Shown in pieces: positions 34,284 through 41,963 of a stretch of DNA of 64,000 nucleotides; position 1 is the first letter of the stretch, and the number at the start of each line of letters is the position of its first letter. The notes under the pieces are model-generated. The model ran no database searches and was not told where the DNA came from. It saw nothing but the letters and a program-made list of their open reading frames with translations. This DNA is from Azospirillum baldaniorum. GTDB taxonomy: Bacteria > Pseudomonadota > Alphaproteobacteria > Azospirillales > Azospirillaceae. The DNA is taken from the NCBI RefSeq assembly GCF_003119195.2, contig NZ_CP022254.1, positions 1,705,001-1,769,000 of the forward strand. The letters are read 5' to 3'. Both the position numbers and the translations under genes were made by a program.

Positions 34284-34478
34284 ATGGACACACGCGTTTC
34301 CGCGGCCCGGTCTCAGCATCTCCTCCGTCTTCGAGAGGATGCATTCAAGCGGGCGCGGTCGTTACAGGAGCAGAGCCGTGTGTTGGTCGCGCGATCGGTG
34401 CAGGTGCGGCTTGAAGCGCAGGAACAATGCGCTCGAAGCATGATCAGCCGGCGCGACGAGATCTGGCGATCGCCGTGA
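34284..34478 (+). CDS. Small charged helical protein, paralogue 1
   Basis: 64 residues beginning MDTRVSAARSQHLLRLREDA then FKRARSLQEQSR. Predicted as one or two amphipathic helices rich in Arg, Gln, Glu and Ala, with no membrane segment. It aligns without gaps over about 40 N-terminal residues with the products at 34586 and 35332 (M-[DE]-x-A-x-x-x-x-L-x-R-L-x-x-D-x-x-x-[RK]-A-R-x-L). Not a family I know. A stress-type promoter motif lies immediately upstream. Confidence 0.6.
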   Translation: MDTRVSAARSQHLLRLREDAFKRARSLQEQSRVLVARSVQVRLEAQEQCARSMISRRDEIWRSP

Positions 34479-34585
34479 TCCAACTTAGTCTGCTGGAATG
34501 TCCGCTACCCCCTTTACCAACAATTATAGGAACCGCAACGGTCTGTTGATGTCTACACGACGCCTGCTCGCTGGAGATGACGACA

Positions 34586-34858
34586 ATGGACAGCGCGAAA
34601 ATTGAGCATCTTAGCCGTCTACATCAAGATCTCATGCACAAGGCACGCAACGCCGTTGAGGAAGCCGGACGACGACGTAACGAGATGCGGGTTTATTCTA
34701 AAAATGCATGCGTCCGCAGCAAGTACCTTCGAGGTCAAGCGACGGAAGCTGCTTCCCACGCTGAGGAAGTCAGGATTTGGACACAGGATGTCCAGGCTAG
34801 GACGATCGACTCAATTTCAGCTAGCCAAGCTGCGGCCTCTCGTCTCGATCGGCGTTGA
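34586..34858 (+). CDS. Small charged helical protein, paralogue 2
   Basis: 90 residues from ATG 34586 (MDSAKIEHLSRLHQDLMHKA; ATG 34577 adds three residues), with GGAG at a good distance. Same N-terminal pattern as the two neighbours, then a longer helical C-terminus (ATEAASHAEEVRIW, SISASQAAASR). Charged, no cysteine clusters, no signal peptide. The preceding intergenic DNA contains a GGAACC word but no full -10 match. Function unknown. Confidence 0.6.
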   Translation: MDSAKIEHLSRLHQDLMHKARNAVEEAGRRRNEMRVYSKNACVRSKYLRGQATEAASHAEEVRIWTQDVQARTIDSISASQAAASRLDRR

Positions 34859-34924
34859 TTGGACAGTGCTCGTGCAGGGTCGGTTCGTCGTAATGCCGGC
34901 GGACCGGTTTCAGGAGCAAGCTCT

Positions 34925-34962
34925 GGGAAAGGAGAAGCCCGCCACGGAGATCCCGGCGGGCT
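34925..34962 (-). terminator. Terminator of the minus-strand small gene
   Basis: Stem AGCCCGCC / GGCGGGCT (34936-34943 with 34955-34962); on the minus strand it is followed by TCTCCTTTCC. It closely resembles the terminator at 40103-40145. Confidence 0.6.
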
Positions 34963-35086
34963 ATGGCGCGTTTGCGCAGGTGTGGCAGGTAAAGTAGGAT
35001 ACAGGCCTTCTGGAAAGCCTTCAGAGTTGATCAGCCCTGTTTGCGGCGGCATTTCAGTCAAGGCCAGGATGCACTGGATGGACGGT

Positions 35087-35332
35087 TCAGCGCCGACCGG
35101 AATGCGATGAGGCCAGGGGCTTTCCTGGGTCCTGCTCAAGCACATCTGTGGTGTGGCGGTCCTTATCGCCGATGGTAATGGACCGATCAAAGCACTTGGC
35201 CCAACTTTCGAGCCTGCTTCGATTCCATCGCCGAGCGGCGCGAATGCGTTGGGACTCTTCAACAAGATCACGTGCCCGCGCGATGGCGTCTTGGTTCCGG
35301 CGCAGCAGATATTCCAGTTTCGCGTGTTCCAT
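35087..35332 (-). CDS. Small charged helical protein, paralogue 3
   Basis: 81 residues beginning MEHAKLEYLLRRNQDAIARA, then RDLVEESQRIRAARRW. The first 45 residues match the two products at 34284 and 34586; the C-terminal part (GDKDRHTTDVLEQDPGKPL) is different and polar. ATG 35332 has GCAGGAGCG upstream. A perfect 19-bp palindrome lies 17 bp upstream, and a Crp/Fnr gene precedes it on the same strand. Unknown function. Confidence 0.6.
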   Translation of the reverse strand: MEHAKLEYLLRRNQDAIARARDLVEESQRIRAARRWNRSRLESWAKCFDRSITIGDKDRHTTDVLEQDPGKPLASSHSGRR

Positions 35333-35348
35333 CCATCGCTCCTGCAGA

Positions 35349-35367
35349 ATGATGGTCAGTGACCATC
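35349..35367. promoter_or_regulatory. Perfect 19-bp palindrome upstream of paralogue 3
   Basis: TGATGGTCAGTGACCATCA, 9-bp arms around a G. It lies between the Crp/Fnr stop (35432) and the small gene start (35332). It fits neither the CRP nor the FNR consensus exactly; likely an operator. Confidence 0.5.
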
Positions 35368-35431
35368 AGGAAATGAGCGACACTGGAGGATGGAGCATTT
35401 CCTGTCTGTTCGCTTCCGTACCAGCATTCCG

Positions 35432-36139
35432 TCAGGGCAACAGGCCTTGGAATTGCCGTTTCACAATGCCGTAGCATTCGCACGAAGCGACCTCCAGCGC
35501 GGGCCGGTTCAGGATAGTGATGTCACCGCTCACGTAGTTGATGATGCCGGCCCGCTGCAGAGTGCCTGCGGCCACCGTCACACCCGCCCGGCGCACGCCC
35601 AGCATGGTGGACAGGAATTCCTGGGTGAGCGGCAGCCGGTCACCGTCGCAGCGGTCATGCGCCATCAGCAGCCAGCGGGCAAGTCGCTCGTCAATGCGGT
35701 GGGCACCGTTGCAGGCGGCTGTCTGGGCGACTTGGGCAAAAAACGCCGCTACGTAGCGGAGCAGCGATTTGCGCAGGGTTGGGCTTCGATCCGTGGCGTC
35801 TCGAAAGGCGCTCGTCCCGATGCGCCATCCCTTGCCGGGCATCTGCATCAGGCATTCCTGGGAGACGGCGTCGGTGCCCAGGAGGACGGGGACGCCGATC
35901 ATGCCGTCCCACCCCATCATGCCGACTTCCAGAGAACCACCCCCCTCGAACAGGGCAAGAAAGGACCCGAGTCCGGAGTCCGGGAAATAGACGTGCTCGA
36001 TCGGTTCGTCCGGAGCGATGAGCACCTGCTTGAACGGCAGATCGACCGCGTCCAGGTGCGGGCCCAACAGCCCAAAATCCTCGGGGCTCAGAGCCGAAAG
36101 CAGTCGATTGCGGACAGCGGATTGCGCGGGCTGTGCCAT
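35432..36139 (-). CDS. Crp/Fnr-family transcriptional regulator
   Basis: 235 residues from ATG 36139 (GGGGA site; ATG 36151 possible). The cyclic-nucleotide-type sensor domain (about 20-130) includes EHVYFPDSGLGSFLALFEGG; the C-terminal winged HTH (about 155-215) has LTQEFLSTMLGVRRAGVTVA as recognition region. There are no FNR-type cysteine clusters, so it is an atypical member of the type common in rhizobia and Azospirillum (stress or surface regulation). It lies beside three small helical-protein genes and may control them; this is inference. Confidence 0.9.
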   Translation of the reverse strand: MAQPAQSAVRNRLLSALSPEDFGLLGPHLDAVDLPFKQVLIAPDEPIEHVYFPDSGLGSFLALFEGGGSLEVGMMGWDGMIGVPVLLGTDAVSQECLMQMPGKGWRIGTSAFRDATDRSPTLRKSLLRYVAAFFAQVAQTAACNGAHRIDERLARWLLMAHDRCDGDRLPLTQEFLSTMLGVRRAGVTVAAGTLQRAGIINYVSGDITILNRPALEVASCECYGIVKRQFQGLLP

Positions 36140-36151
36140 GTGCGTCCCCAT

Positions 36152-36750
36152 CGGTTTGGCGGGAGCACACGCTACACTCTGTCGCCCGCAGCCAGGATCG
36201 TGGCGAGCAACAACACAGAGGTCGGGTGTCCCGCCGGGTCGTCAAGGGGTAGGAGTAGCGTGACCATCGATCAGTCTGCATGGTGCGATCCGTACTGCGC
36301 CAGCCTCGCCAACTGTTGGGCGCGCAGGTGAAAACTATGGGACACCCAAGGGAAGGAAGAATGCAATCGCGGCGCCGTGAAGGGGGCATAGGGCGCCGCG
36401 ATTGCCGGAGTTTCAGGGAGGGTGTCATCGTCCAGGAGCAAGCACGTTCCGTGACGTGCGATCGATCAACACGCTGGCAACGTTTTGGTGCGCTGTTTCA
36501 CAAGGTATATCGCGTTCGGGTAGTTGTGCGGTTGGCCGCAGGGATGTCCGGCAAGCGCGCGCGATCTGCTGTCACCTTCACCAGTTCGGCGACCGATGGC
36601 CGATGCAGGCCTGAACCTGCATCCCCCCGCCCTCCGCCCAGATTTCCTGCACAGCATCAAAGGATGCATCAACAGTCACATTTGGAGAGTGAGTGAATAA
36701 TTTCGCGCCCGCGGTGTTCAACGACGAAATAACTGATGCGGGAGGTGCGA
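36152..36750. other. 600-bp intergenic region with one strong hairpin
   Basis: No gene is supported between the divergent Crp/Fnr and receiver genes. The region includes the hairpin at 36363-36405 and the promoters of both genes. Confidence 0.45.
36363..36405. other. 14-bp perfect hairpin, unexplained
   Basis: GCAATCGCGGCGCC (36363-36376) pairs perfectly with GGCGCCGCGATTGC (36392-36405) over a 15-nt loop. No T-run on either side, so not a standard terminator. It could be part of a small RNA, a protein-binding site or an element end. Confidence 0.5.
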
Positions 36751-37224
36751 GTGACGACAAGTGCCCTGAAGCCCATCCTGGTGGTCGAGGACAACCCGCG
36801 GGACCTGGAACTGACGCTGGCGGCGCTGAGGAAATGCAAGCTCTCCAACGGTATCATTGTCGCCCGCGATGGTGAGGAGGCGCTACGGATGCTGTCACTT
36901 CGCGATCCGGAAACCGGATGGCCAACCCAGCTTCCCGCGGTCGTCCTGCTCGAACTCGATCTCCCGAAGATCGACGGGCTGGAAGTGCTGGAACGGGTGA
37001 AGAGCAACCCAGCCATCCGGCACGTTCCCATCGTCATGTTCACGGCGTCATGCGAGGACAACGACATCATACTCAGCTATGAGCTGGGCGCGAACGCGTT
37101 CGTTGTTAAGCCCATGGATTCCGAGGCTTTATCGGAGGCAATCCGTAGTTTGAGCGCGTTCTGGGCCAGCCTGAACCAGTCGCCAGCCAGTTGCTTCCAG
37201 GGGTTGGCGGCGCCGTTCCGATGA
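36751..37224 (+). CDS. Rcp-like single-domain response regulator with Glu at the phospho-site
   Basis: 157 residues from GTG 36751 (GGGAGG site; ATG 36736 also possible). The acidic pair is in VVEDN (E13-D14), the threonine in VMFTAS, the lysine in FVVKPM, as in phytochrome-partner Rcp1-type receivers (LLDLNLPK). Here that motif reads LLELDLPK: the phosphoacceptor Asp is replaced by Glu68, which often mimics the phosphorylated state. No output domain. The next gene, on the opposite strand, is a hybrid kinase. Confidence 0.85.
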   Translation: MTTSALKPILVVEDNPRDLELTLAALRKCKLSNGIIVARDGEEALRMLSLRDPETGWPTQLPAVVLLELDLPKIDGLEVLERVKSNPAIRHVPIVMFTASCEDNDIILSYELGANAFVVKPMDSEALSEAIRSLSAFWASLNQSPASCFQGLAAPFR

Positions 37225-37310
37225 GCGCTTGCCGCCGACCGGAAAGGCATTGCCTCATCGTCCGAGGCGACCGGCGGGCCGGTTTCGGGCTGAGGATCTC
37301 GGTCTTGAAG

Positions 37311-37360
37311 GCTCCGGAAAAGGAAAAGAGGCCGGGCGGCTTGGAGTAAGGAAGGCCGCT
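37311..37360 (-). terminator. Terminator of the hybrid kinase gene
   Basis: Stem CCGGGCGGC / GCCGCTCGG (one G-T mismatch); read leftward it is followed by CTCTTTTCCTTTTCC. The A/G-rich flank matches that of the terminator at 40103. Confidence 0.55.
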
Positions 37361-37408
37361 CGGTTGTGAGCGTTACGAGCGCCCCCTGAGACCAACTCGA
37401 CGTGATCC

Positions 37409-39643
37409 CTACAGCACCGCCGAGATATGTTCGATCAGGGCTGTCGGTGGGATAGGTTTGGACAGGATGCGAATCCCGGGTTCACGGCCGAGATCCTGGA
37501 GTGCCGCCTTCTCGGCATAGCCGGTGACGATCAGGATCGGCAGGTCGGGGCGATGGCGGCGGGCAAGACGAGCGAGGTCGGCGCCGGTCATGCCGGGCAT
37601 GGCGAAGTCAGTGACCAGGATGCTCAGATTGTCGTCCGCCTCCAGCAGGGCCAGAGCCTCCTCCCCGGAACCGACCTCGGTCACCATCATGCCGGCCTCG
37701 TCCAGCACTGCGGCGTTGGCCATGCGAACCAGGGCGTCGTCCTCCACCAGCAGCACGTGAGACATCCCGAGCGGCGGTCCGTCCGAGGCGGCAGCGAGGG
37801 GAGCGGCAAGGGGAGGAGCAGCGGTGGCGGCGTCCGGAGTGTCGGTCCGGCTGTCGGCAGGGGCAAGAGGCAGATACAGCGTCACCGCGGTACCGAGGCC
37901 AAGGTGGCTTTCCAGGCGGATGCCGCCGCCCGATTGGGCGGTCAGACCGTGCACCATGCTCAGCCCCAGCCCGCTGCCCTGGCCGAACGGTTTGGTGGTG
38001 AAGAAGGGCTCGAAGGCACGGTCCAGCACATCCGGCGGCATTCCGGTCCCGCTGTCGCGTACCGTCACCGCGACGTAGTCACCCGGCGCCAAGGCGGGCG
38101 AGACGCCTATTTCCTTCTCCTCTCCCTCGCTTCTGCCCTTGCTGCCCTCGCCCACTGACAGACTGGCGATGGCGATCGTCAGGGTGCCTCCGCCGGGCAT
38201 AGCGTCGCGGGCATTGATTGCAAGGTTCAGCAGAGCGATGTCGAACTGGTGGGGATCGACCAGGGCCGGCGGCACGTCGGCTTCCCGGTCGATGCGGATG
38301 CGGATGGTGCTGCCCAGAGTGCGTTCCAGCAGCGTAACCATCCCCGCCACCTGGGCGCCGAGGTCGACGGGCGCCGGAGCCAACCGTTGCCGGCGGGCGA
38401 AGGCCAGCAGATGCTGGGTCAGGGTAGCACCGCGCTCGACCGCTTGGCTTGCGACCTGCAACGCCCGGCGCCGCTCCGCCTCCACCAGCTCGCCGCTGCG
38501 CTCCAGCAGGTGCAGGCTGGAGCGCACCGCCTGCAGCAGGTTGTTGAAGTCGTGAGCCACTCCGCCCGTCAGCTGGCCCAGCGCCTCTATCTTCTGCAGT
38601 TGGCGGACATGCTCCTCCGCCACGTTGCGCGCTTCGACCGCCTGCTGCCGCTCTTGGAGCGCGCGGTTGGCGGTTTCATACGCGAGAAACTGGCGCGCCA
38701 TCGCCCACAGCATCAGGACAAGAGCCACCGCGCTGAGCAGCCCGGCGGCGGCGATGACCAGCGCCTGGTCATTCCAGCGGGCCAGGATTTCCCCCCGTGT
38801 CCGGCTTACGCCGACGACCAGCGGGTAGTTGCGCAAGGATAGGAAGGACAGGATGCGGTCCTGACCGTCGACCGACTGTGGCGTCTCATGGATTCCGGCT
38901 TCATGGCTTGCGACCAGTTCGGCGACGCCGGGGCTGATGGCGATGGTCCCGACCTTGTCCGGCAACGCCGGGTAGCGCGCCAGCAGCATGCCGTCGCGCC
39001 ACCACAGGCTGATGCCGCTGCCCGGCGTCACATGCAAGCTGCGGTAGAATCGCTCGAAATAGGACAGGCGGATGGCCCCCACGACCAGACCAGCCAGTCC
39101 ACCATCGGGATCGTTCACGCGGCGGGCGAAGTAGAGCGTCCATTCCTGGGTGGCAACACTCTTCACCGGTCGGCTGACGTAAACGTGCCCGGGATCGGTG
39201 TGCTTGAGCGCCAGGAAATAGTCGCGCTTCGACAGGTCGTGTGGCGGAGCCGGGAACTGGCGGGTGAAGTTGACCAGCGTGCCGTCGGCGGCGATCAAGC
39301 TCAAAGCCTCCAGCTGCGGTAGGCTGGATGCCCTGGCTTTCAAGAATTCATGGGTTTCGTGGTCGCCTTCCAGCCGCTTGAAGGCGTCGGCGCTGCGCCG
39401 GTTGGCGGCGGGGATCTGTTCGACGACTCCGTTGACGGTCAGTTCGATGCCTTCGATGGCGCGCAGCGTCTGCTCGGCCAGCGAAGCGTTGAGCGTGCGC
39501 AGGCCGAGTGTCGCCTCGGCCACCGTCTCGTCATGCAGACGATCCATCATCATCGCGGTGCCGCTGCACAGGGCCGCCAGTACGATTCCACCGAGCGCAC
39601 CAATGCGTCGGAGCGGACGGCTGGTTCTCAGAAGCCCCCGCAA
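37409..39643 (-). CDS. Membrane-bound hybrid sensor histidine kinase
   Basis: 744 residues. TM1 about 15-33, periplasmic Cache-type sensor domain about 35-290 (RDYFLALKHTDPG, YVSRPVKS, FARRV), TM2 about 295-316, a coiled linker, then HisKA with H364 (GGVAHDFNNLL), HATPase (NLAINARDAMPGGG, DSGTGMPPDV, GSGLGLSMV), and a C-terminal receiver from 627 with D679 in VTDFAMPG. The Cache fold suggests sensing a small organic acid or amino acid. It lacks an Hpt domain. It faces the Glu-bearing receiver gene; a functional link is possible. Confidence 0.93.
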   Translation of the reverse strand: MRGLLRTSRPLRRIGALGGIVLAALCSGTAMMMDRLHDETVAEATLGLRTLNASLAEQTLRAIEGIELTVNGVVEQIPAANRRSADAFKRLEGDHETHEFLKARASSLPQLEALSLIAADGTLVNFTRQFPAPPHDLSKRDYFLALKHTDPGHVYVSRPVKSVATQEWTLYFARRVNDPDGGLAGLVVGAIRLSYFERFYRSLHVTPGSGISLWWRDGMLLARYPALPDKVGTIAISPGVAELVASHEAGIHETPQSVDGQDRILSFLSLRNYPLVVGVSRTRGEILARWNDQALVIAAAGLLSAVALVLMLWAMARQFLAYETANRALQERQQAVEARNVAEEHVRQLQKIEALGQLTGGVAHDFNNLLQAVRSSLHLLERSGELVEAERRRALQVASQAVERGATLTQHLLAFARRQRLAPAPVDLGAQVAGMVTLLERTLGSTIRIRIDREADVPPALVDPHQFDIALLNLAINARDAMPGGGTLTIAIASLSVGEGSKGRSEGEEKEIGVSPALAPGDYVAVTVRDSGTGMPPDVLDRAFEPFFTTKPFGQGSGLGLSMVHGLTAQSGGGIRLESHLGLGTAVTLYLPLAPADSRTDTPDAATAAPPLAAPLAAASDGPPLGMSHVLLVEDDALVRMANAAVLDEAGMMVTEVGSGEEALALLEADDNLSILVTDFAMPGMTGADLARLARRHRPDLPILIVTGYAEKAALQDLGREPGIRILSKPIPPTALIEHISAVL

Positions 39644-39847
39644 GACCCTCGCCTCCGGTTCGCTCCCAGCACCGCATCCACTCCCATCGCCAGCCTTGCT
39701 CCCTGCGCCGCTTTCCTTGGCATCGCCATGGCAATCTTGTCCCTTCGTGCAGGTGAAGTGGCGTCGCCCACCGGAGGCACGAAGGCTTGCACTGAATTGG
39801 CTGGACTATACAGACGGCCGCCCACCGGACAAGCGGCCAGAGGTCAT
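39644..39847. other. Intergenic, kinase promoter side
   Basis: No gene is seen; it probably contains the promoter of the hybrid kinase. Confidence 0.35.
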
Positions 39848-40012
39848 AGTAAACCGTTCCGGGTTTTTCTTCCTGAGTTCATTCGGCTTGGGGCACGCCG
39901 CCATGGCGACGCCCTCGGTTTGAGCATAGTCGCGGGCTTCAGCCTCGGCGGCAGGAATGTTGCCGATGTGTTCGTACAGGCGCAGGTGGTTGTCCGCGGT
40001 GATCTGATGTAT
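39848..40012 (-). pseudogene. IS3-family transposase, extreme C-terminal remnant
   Basis: The minus frame contains LRLYEHIGNIPAAEAEARDY, AQTEGVAMAA, then CPKPNELRKKNPERF. IS3-type transposases end in PAEAEA-Y---EE--MAA-stop-LKPN-LR; here the stop has become a Cys codon. Only about 55 codons remain. Confidence 0.6.
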
Positions 40013-40102
40013 GACATTGAAGCCGGAGCACCGGTGCTCGCGAGGGGTCTGCTCGCCGTTCCGGCGGCGGACCAGCTTCGGGCTGAGGAGTTCGGACAAG
40101 GG

Positions 40103-40145
40103 ACTCCGGAAAAGGAAAAGCCCGCCGCGGAGGTCCGGGCGGGCT
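40103..40145 (-). terminator. Terminator after the TlpA-like gene
   Basis: Stem AGCCCGCC / GGCGGGCT (40119-40126 with 40138-40145); read leftward it is followed by TTTTCCTTTTCC. It lies 54 bp after the TlpA-like stop. Confidence 0.7.
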
Positions 40146-40198
40146 GGTTCTACGGCGCTGATCGGCGGTGCTGGACTGGTGGCCGAGGCGTCCTTACG

Positions 40199-40888
40199 TC
40201 ATGAGCAGGAAGCGTCGAACGACTGCGCAATCTCCAGCGCTGTGGAGGTTGCAGCCACCCCTTTGGCTCCCTTACACGAAAGCAAAGCCTCGACGTAGTC
40301 ACGGAATTCTGGTTCAGCCTTGCCGACGATCCCATGCCTCGTGAAGTGGCGTTGGTATTGGTACGTGCTGGTCCACAACGCGGCGATAACGCCCCGCGGG
40401 TCGACGACGACGGTCAACGGAAGGTCGGTGACAGACTTCGGCGTCGGAAGGTCACGGGGTGCTGGGTCACGGCTGTCAGACACGGCGATGTAGTCTGTGC
40501 GCAGACCCTTTCGCCGCTGATAGTCCAGCTCGCGCTGGAATGCCCCTTCCAGGTCGGTCTCGCTGGGACGCGGGGAAACGAGCATTACGACAGGCACATC
40601 GGGGTGGGCCTTCATGAAGTTCTCGACCGAAGGCCGCTCTCCGATGCACGGCATGCACCATTCGGCTCCCCGCTTGAAAAGGAACCACTTGCCACGAAAC
40701 TCCGCCGTTGAGCGACGCACACCGTCCTCGCCGTGGAATGTGAAGATCGGCAGTGCGTTCCCTGGTGCGAAGCCGTAGGCCGGTTCCGCAGCAGCCGGCG
40801 CAGTTAGATCTGCAATGGATAGTAGCGCCAGCAGTCCGCAAAAAACGTTTCTGGAAGCTGTTAAGGCTGGAGGCGTTCTCATTCTCAT
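40199..40888 (-). CDS. Exported thioredoxin-fold protein, TlpA-like
   Basis: 229 residues. Signal peptide about 1-34 (hydrophobic FCGLLALLSIADL, cut near AAA). The thioredoxin-like domain has the redox motif CMPC at 78-81 after FKRGAEW, a cis-proline region near TDLPLTVVVDPRG, and long helices after it. Such periplasmic proteins reduce cysteines during cytochrome c or oxidase assembly, or act as peroxiredoxin-like enzymes. Single gene with its own terminator; no partner genes adjacent. Confidence 0.82.
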   Translation of the reverse strand: MRMRTPPALTASRNVFCGLLALLSIADLTAPAAAEPAYGFAPGNALPIFTFHGEDGVRRSTAEFRGKWFLFKRGAEWCMPCIGERPSVENFMKAHPDVPVVMLVSPRPSETDLEGAFQRELDYQRRKGLRTDYIAVSDSRDPAPRDLPTPKSVTDLPLTVVVDPRGVIAALWTSTYQYQRHFTRHGIVGKAEPEFRDYVEALLSCKGAKGVAATSTALEIAQSFDASCS

Positions 40889-41000
40889 CTCGCACGAGGT
40901 AGGCTCAATTTTCTATCACGCGCCGCGCCGATGAGCACTATCGCGTGTCGAGCCACCGGCCTGCTGACATGCCAACCCCAGCGCAACAGCTGACCGACGT

Positions 41001-41474
41001 TCAGCCCGCCCCGAACAGCGCCTTCTCCGCCGCCCGGCGTTTCTTCAGCCCACCGAGTTGGACCTTCTTGCCGTCGACCGTGGCATAGACCCACTTCGGG
41101 AACTCGGCGGCCGCCCCGACATAGTCGCCCTGGTTCAGCAGGCGCAGCAGGGTCGAGGTCTGCAGGGCTCCGGCCCCCAGGTTGAACACGAACGAGACCA
41201 GAGCGCCGCTCTGCCGATCAGTGAGTGGGACCTTCGCGAGCCGGTCGACGTCCCGGGCAGCATCGGCCATGTCGGCGCGCCGGAAAACCTCGGCCTGGAG
41301 AGAGGTGATGGTCTGGTCCATCTGGGCCCCGGCGATGTGACCGTAGCCGATCGTCGTCACCCCCACCGGGCACAGGTAGGCCTTGAGGGACAGCCCCTCG
41401 AAGCGGCCGACGAGGGTCAGGGCGTCGGGGTGGATCTCGCCTGGGATCGCCGCGCCGACGGACGTGGTGGTCAT
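41001..41474 (-). CDS. Phage-type lysozyme (GH24 endolysin)
   Basis: 157 residues, no signal peptide. The catalytic triad follows the GH24 E-x8-D/C-x5-T spacing: E26 in RFEGLSL, C35, T41 in VTTIGYGH. C-terminal helices LTDRQSGALVSFVFNLGAGAL and the tail GGLKKRRAAEKALF are typical of R21/P1-like endolysins. It cleaves peptidoglycan glycan strands. No holin or spanin is evident, so this is a phage relic or a domesticated lysozyme. It follows a 52-residue gene on the same strand. Confidence 0.92.
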   Translation of the reverse strand: MTTTSVGAAIPGEIHPDALTLVGRFEGLSLKAYLCPVGVTTIGYGHIAGAQMDQTITSLQAEVFRRADMADAARDVDRLAKVPLTDRQSGALVSFVFNLGAGALQTSTLLRLLNQGDYVGAAAEFPKWVYATVDGKKVQLGGLKKRRAAEKALFGAG

Positions 41475-41550
41475 GAGTTACTTCCTCATTGGAATTGTTT
41501 TAATGAGCAATGGCGTTTAGGGTCGCGCAATCTGCTATCCACGGCAGGAA

Positions 41551-41709
41551 TTAGCTGAACCTTGGCGGCTCATTGTGGCCGCCATTCTTTTGCCGGCGCG
41601 CGTTGGTGAGCAGATAGGCCAGCAGCAGGAGGGCGTCGTCCTTGCTGCCCTCGCAGTCGGCCAGGGCCTGCGTGGCGACCTGCTGGTCGTCACGCTGGCG
41701 CGCGGCCAT
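41551..41709 (-). CDS. 52-residue acidic helical protein upstream of the lysozyme
   Basis: MAARQRDDQQVATQALADCE at the start, then DDALLLLAYLLTNARRQK and a polar tail. It is in the same direction as the lysozyme, 76 bp before it, so a two-gene phage-like unit is plausible. Its start codon shares the CATG at 41707-41710 with the oppositely oriented ribbon-helix-helix gene. Too short for confident family assignment. Confidence 0.45.
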   Translation of the reverse strand: MAARQRDDQQVATQALADCEGSKDDALLLLAYLLTNARRQKNGGHNEPPRFS

Positions 41710-41869
41710 GGCGCAAGCGAAGACGGACAAGATGATGATCCGGTTCCGGCCAGAGGTTCACGCCCTGCTGGCCAAACTGGCCCAGGACGATAGCCGGAGC
41801 ATGGCCGGCGAGCTGGAATGGCTGATCCGCGAGGAAGCGAAGCGGCACGGCCTGGACAACCTGTCATGA
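41708..41869 (+). CDS. Arc-like ribbon-helix-helix protein
   Basis: 53 residues from ATG 41708 (ATG 41729 possible). The pattern DKMMIRFRPEVHALLAKLA, then SMAGELEWLIREE, is an Arc/Mnt-type RHH fold: a short beta strand that contacts DNA followed by two helices. Likely a small repressor of phage or plasmid origin. It ends CTG TCA TGA AAGGGCGG, the stop-codon motif shared with other small accessory genes. Confidence 0.75.
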   Translation: MAQAKTDKMMIRFRPEVHALLAKLAQDDSRSMAGELEWLIREEAKRHGLDNLS

Positions 41870-41963
41870 AAGGGCGGAGACTCCTGTTCACAACGGCGCT
41901 GGACGCTCCAACGCGCGGGTGTGGTGATGTCTCCCCGTCGCTCATCTTTCACGCGTGCCAGGC

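Noticed and set aside
36280..36696. 138-codon + strand frame between the Crp/Fnr and receiver genes
   Set aside because: Arginine-rich without recognisable fold, runs through the 14-bp hairpin and has no ribosome site.
39350..40204. 284-codon + strand frame over the kinase start
   Set aside because: Overlaps the conserved kinase N-terminus and an IS3 remnant; no domain.
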